64,000 nucleotides of DNA from Acidobacteriota bacterium (GTDB lineage Bacteria > Acidobacteriota > Terriglobia > Acidiferrales > UBA7541). The stretch lies in assembly GCA_003225315.1 (NCBI GenBank), contig QHZD01000018.1, forward strand, positions 186,001 to 250,000, in the 5' to 3' direction. Of the stretch, positions 61,368 to 64,000 are shown piece by piece; positions within the stretch are counted from its first letter, which is position 1; each line of letters opens with the position of its first letter. Both the position numbers and the translations under genes were made by a program. The notes beneath the pieces were generated by a model. That model saw only the letters and a program-made list of their open reading frames with translations, had not been told where the DNA came from and searched no databases.

Positions 61368-61742
61368 GTGACGACACGCCCAGTGCTCGCGAATACCGGT
61401 GCGATGAGCCAATTCATCGGCGCCTTCGAAGTGACTTCCAAGTTGAGCGGGGAAACGTACCAGTGCCGCTTCTCGCACATGTGGAACGGCATCGCGACGC
61501 GTCATGCGGACACGATTGACACGAAGTTTTTCGTCGACGGGCAGGCCCATGTCGTCGGATTGGCGCACACCGCCTTCGTCAAATTCCGTGCGAAGACTGA
61601 GCGTGACCTGACGGACCGCGAAGCAAGTTTCGTCGCTGCGGAATATCTGCGCGAGCGCCTGGAAGAAGACGACTTGCGCCCTCTTTACGATGTCCCGGAA
61701 ACTGAAGTTCTCCGCCTGATCAAGCAGGTCAGCATCAAGTAA
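61368..61742 (+). CDS. Hypothetical protein downstream of the aminotransferase
   Basis: A 124-residue protein starting with GTG at 61368 (AAGGAG 5 nt upstream); an ATG at 61404 is an alternative. The sequence is a mixed alpha/beta domain (FIGAFEVTSKLSGETYQCRF, DTIDTKFFVDGQAHVVGLAH, LTDREASFVAAEYLRERLEE). No signal peptide, span or known motif. It follows the aminotransferase on the same strand with 86 nt and a repeat between. Confidence 0.6.
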   Translation: MTTRPVLANTGAMSQFIGAFEVTSKLSGETYQCRFSHMWNGIATRHADTIDTKFFVDGQAHVVGLAHTAFVKFRAKTERDLTDREASFVAAEYLRERLEEDDLRPLYDVPETEVLRLIKQVSIK

Positions 61743-61797
61743 TAATCTCAACTTCGCGTTCAATAGTGGCGTTCGGGACTGCCCGTGCGCACGAATT

Positions 61798-63042
61798 TCA
61801 GTCGCCGGGTTCGGCATGGAAAGCGTCGAGCGCTGGATGGCGGAGGCCGTCGCGGCGAATGAAGTGAATAACCAGGAGCATCAGCAGCGCGCCGCAAACC
61901 ATGACCGCCACGGCGATTTGCAGCCCCAGTTGCAAATCGTGAAGATCGGAGATTTTGCCAACAACTGCCGGACCAAGGCCACCGATCAGTTGGGTTGCAA
62001 ACATATACACGCCAACCGAAGTCGCGTGCGCGCGGCGCGGCATCATGTCGTGAAGGACAGCGGTGACCGGGCCGTGATACCAGGACATGAAAAAGCCTGC
62101 AACAAAAAGACCCACGAGCACCATTGATTTTTCATCTGACTGGATGGCCAGCAAGAGAAACGGCGCCGCAAAAAGGAAAGCGGCAGCCACAGCGATAATC
62201 CGCCCGTAAGCAAATATTCGATGCAAGCGATCCGCAACATACCCCCCGGCCAAAACTCCCAGCACCAAGGAGAAAAGCGTAATCAGCGAAAGCGAGACCG
62301 AAGCTTCGCGCAGGCTGAAATCTTTGTAGCTCTTCGCGAAATCCACTCCCCATGAAATGAGTGACACGGTGGAAAAAGTGATGCAGATTCCTGCGGCGAT
62401 CATCGCGACGAATGCGGGAACGCTGAGCAGTCGCCTGATGGGCACAACTTCGCATCGTGGTCCACGCGGTGGCTCCTCTATCCCCCACAGCGCGAGCCCC
62501 GGGAGAATGCCGGCAAAGGCCATCACAAAAAGAACGTATTTCCATCCGTAATGCGCCCCGATGATGCCGCCAAGTGCGCCGCCGCACGCTCCGCCGAGCA
62601 ACATTCCGGAGGCGAAAATCGCCTGTGAAAAGGCGCGGCGCTCTTGGGGGAAAGCGCCGGAAATCATGGATTGCGCGGCCGGAGCATATGCGGCTTCACC
62701 CAGGCCGACCATTGCTCGTGCGATAAGGAACAGAAAAAATGTCGATACCAGGCCGCCGGCGAACGAAGCCGCACTCCAGAAAAAAATGCCGATGCCAATG
62801 ATGGCTTTGCGGCTGAAGCGATCCGCAAGGAATCCAAACGGAATGCTCCCGGCCGCAAGAACAGCCAGGAGCCCGGCCTGCAGCCAGCCCAGCTCGGCGT
62901 CCGTGGGGTGGAAATAATCCCGCAACAATGGGATCAGCGGAACGACCGCCTGGCGCGCCGCGAAGTTGACAAAATTGATTAAAGCAAGTACAGCAAGGAG
63001 ACGAATCTGGTAGCTAGTGAGCGGGATGGACTTCGTAGACAT
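61798..63042 (-). CDS. MFS transporter (Spinster/sugar-phosphate-type)
   Basis: A 414-residue, twelve-span major facilitator. GFLADRFSRKAIIGIGIFFW carries the loop 2-3 motif (G-x-x-x-D-R-x-x-R/K), and GGYVADRLHRIFAYGR is its C-terminal copy. IARAMVGLGEAAYAPAAQSM resembles the Spinster-like branch. The substrate (lipid, organic acid or sugar phosphate) is unknown. It stands alone on the minus strand, converging with the aminotransferase-linked gene and divergent to the AI-2E-family gene. Confidence 0.88.
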   Translation of the reverse strand: MSTKSIPLTSYQIRLLAVLALINFVNFAARQAVVPLIPLLRDYFHPTDAELGWLQAGLLAVLAAGSIPFGFLADRFSRKAIIGIGIFFWSAASFAGGLVSTFFLFLIARAMVGLGEAAYAPAAQSMISGAFPQERRAFSQAIFASGMLLGGACGGALGGIIGAHYGWKYVLFVMAFAGILPGLALWGIEEPPRGPRCEVVPIRRLLSVPAFVAMIAAGICITFSTVSLISWGVDFAKSYKDFSLREASVSLSLITLFSLVLGVLAGGYVADRLHRIFAYGRIIAVAAAFLFAAPFLLLAIQSDEKSMVLVGLFVAGFFMSWYHGPVTAVLHDMMPRRAHATSVGVYMFATQLIGGLGPAVVGKISDLHDLQLGLQIAVAVMVCGALLMLLVIHFIRRDGLRHPALDAFHAEPGD

Positions 63043-63126
63043 TCAGAATGGGCTCGGTGATCCGCGTGTGGCCTGGTGGAGCGTAAGCCGGAAGTTATCA
63101 GTCTTTGCCCGGCCTATCAACATTAT

Positions 63127-64000
63127 ATGACGACTCGCAATTCTGCTCCCACGAACGCCACGACCAGTGATCGTTTAACCACTGTTCTTTCTTATGGCGT
63201 ACTCCTTCTGCTCATTTACCTGGTTTTCCGGATTTACGAACCTTTCCTCTCAGCGCTGGGTTGGGCGGCCATCCTGGTGATTTTTTTCTACCCCATGCAC
63301 GAGCGGCTGGTGCGGAAATTCTCTGCGACTAAGGCGGCGGTCATCAGCACCGTGGCGGTGACCATTTTGCTCATCGTGCCGGCCATTTTCGTAACCACGC
63401 TGTTCGTGCGCGAAGCAGTGTCGATTTCGCGCGGCGTGCAGCATTCCATTGCCGGAGAGCACGCGCCCGTGGTGGCTAGAAAGTGGGCGTGGATCGCGCA
63501 ACATGTGCCGGGATTGGATCCCAACGCCGACGTCGCCGACATGGTGGAACAGGCCGTTCAGAAAGAGGCCGGTTTTCTCGCGGAGCGCCTCGGGACCATT
63601 CTGCGCAACATCGCGGCGTTTATCTTCGACCTTTTTGTGATGATCTTCGCGATGTTCTATTTCTTCCGCGACGGCGACCGGATTATCCTTGGAGTTCGCA
63701 GCATTTTGCCCTTCGATACCGAGCACCGTGACGCCATGATGAAGCAGGCGCGCGACCTTATTTCCGCGAGCGTCACGACCAGCCTGATTATTGCCGCCAT
63801 TCAGGGCATTCTTGGCGGCCTGGGATTCGCCATTGTGAAATTGCCGACGCCTCTTTTCTGGGGCGTAGCAATGGCTTTTTTTTCGCTGGTCCCTGTAGTG
63901 GGCTCCGGACTGATCTTCGTGCCTGCGTCATTGTGGCTCGGCTTCACGGGACATTGGGGGCGCGCCATTCTGCTGCTCGCGATTTGCGCGGGAGTATCCA
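63127..64000 (+). CDS. AI-2E-family transporter (partial, 3' end off window)
   Basis: The first 291 codons of an integral membrane protein. It has an N-terminal span pair (TVLSYGVLLLLIYLVFRIYE, SALGWAAILVIFFYP), MHERLVRKFSATKAAVISTV, a periplasmic-cytoplasmic helical region (about 95-160), IAAFIFDLFVMIFAMFYFFR + DGD, and LIIAAIQGILGGLGFAIVKL. This is the AI-2E family (YdiK/PerM type), permeases of varied, mostly unproven, function; some export autoinducer-2. Start at ATG 63127. The C-terminal end is not in the window. Confidence 0.88.
   Translation, partial: MTTRNSAPTNATTSDRLTTVLSYGVLLLLIYLVFRIYEPFLSALGWAAILVIFFYPMHERLVRKFSATKAAVISTVAVTILLIVPAIFVTTLFVREAVSISRGVQHSIAGEHAPVVARKWAWIAQHVPGLDPNADVADMVEQAVQKEAGFLAERLGTILRNIAAFIFDLFVMIFAMFYFFRDGDRIILGVRSILPFDTEHRDAMMKQARDLISASVTTSLIIAAIQGILGGLGFAIVKLPTPLFWGVAMAFFSLVPVVGSGLIFVPASLWLGFTGHWGRAILLLAICAGVS

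Noticed and set aside
1-64000. tRNA, rRNA, CRISPR array, IS element or prophage
   Set aside because: No cloverleaf, rRNA segment, regular repeat-spacer series, transposase or phage structural gene was recognised on either strand.

Overview
The window looks like a chromosomal segment of a moderately GC-rich member of the Acidobacteriota (Terriglobia-like). This is inferred from gene content: an ADOP-type MacB-like permease, a VWFA-related Acidobacterial-domain protein, a large TonB-dependent receptor with an N-terminal carboxypeptidase-regulatory domain, a bactofilin, a GAF-ANTAR regulator and several small secreted proteins of acidobacterial type. No rRNA, tRNA, CRISPR array, integrase or transposase was found.

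Layout. 1-8.2 kb: the start of a secreted carboxypeptidase-regulatory protein (minus strand), then a plus-strand yceD(DUF177)-rpmF-plsX-fabD-fabG-acpP-fabF fatty-acid cluster (fabH is not present) running into etfB-etfA. 8.2-15.5 kb: an orphan HicB-like protein, a pilin-like protein, ETF:quinone oxidoreductase (partner of EtfAB), a FecR-like protein, a DUF374 acyltransferase, and a minus-strand folD-coaE-htrA group. 15.6-19.9 kb: the accessory/defence stretch, with an AbrB-VapC-like toxin-antitoxin pair, a repeat-rich gene-poor segment, and a two-gene operon encoding a DUF4365(DREN)-APAZ protein and a short, catalytically dead prokaryotic Argonaute. This matches the SPARDA class of short-Argonaute defence systems.

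20-27.5 kb: ADOP permease, small membrane protein, sulfite-oxidase-like molybdoenzyme, secreted protein, GAF-ANTAR regulator, bactofilin, and an ECF sigma factor with a tiny membrane-anchored partner. 27.7-41.6 kb: the cell-shape cluster (FecR-like protein, mreB, secreted protein, mreC, mreD, PBP2/mrdA, rodA, RNase E/G) on the minus strand, split by a plus-strand shikimate-kinase-like ATPase plus threonine synthase. The RNase E/G carries a ~570-residue disordered insertion inside its S1 domain.

41.9-55 kb: a PpiD/SurA-like periplasmic chaperone, a three-gene minus operon (DUF5666 protein, TonB-dependent receptor, VWA protein), a delta-9 fatty-acid desaturase with an operator-like repeat array in its promoter, and secreted/GAF proteins. 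55-59.3 kb: small proteins, then an unrecognised cassette (a 67-residue exported proline-rich peptide, two membrane proteins, a soluble protein and a convergent XRE/S24-like regulator) that could be a peptide-signalling or peptide-secretion unit. 59.4-64 kb: NTF2-like secreted protein, class V aminotransferase (serine/alanine-glyoxylate type) with a small partner gene, an MFS transporter and the start of an AI-2E-family permease.

The best candidates for a second look are the DREN-APAZ/short-Argonaute operon, whose nuclease domain lacks the expected catalytic lysine, and the peptide/XRE cassette at 56.4-59.3 kb, for which I know no described counterpart. All assignments come from reading the sequence; no database search was run.
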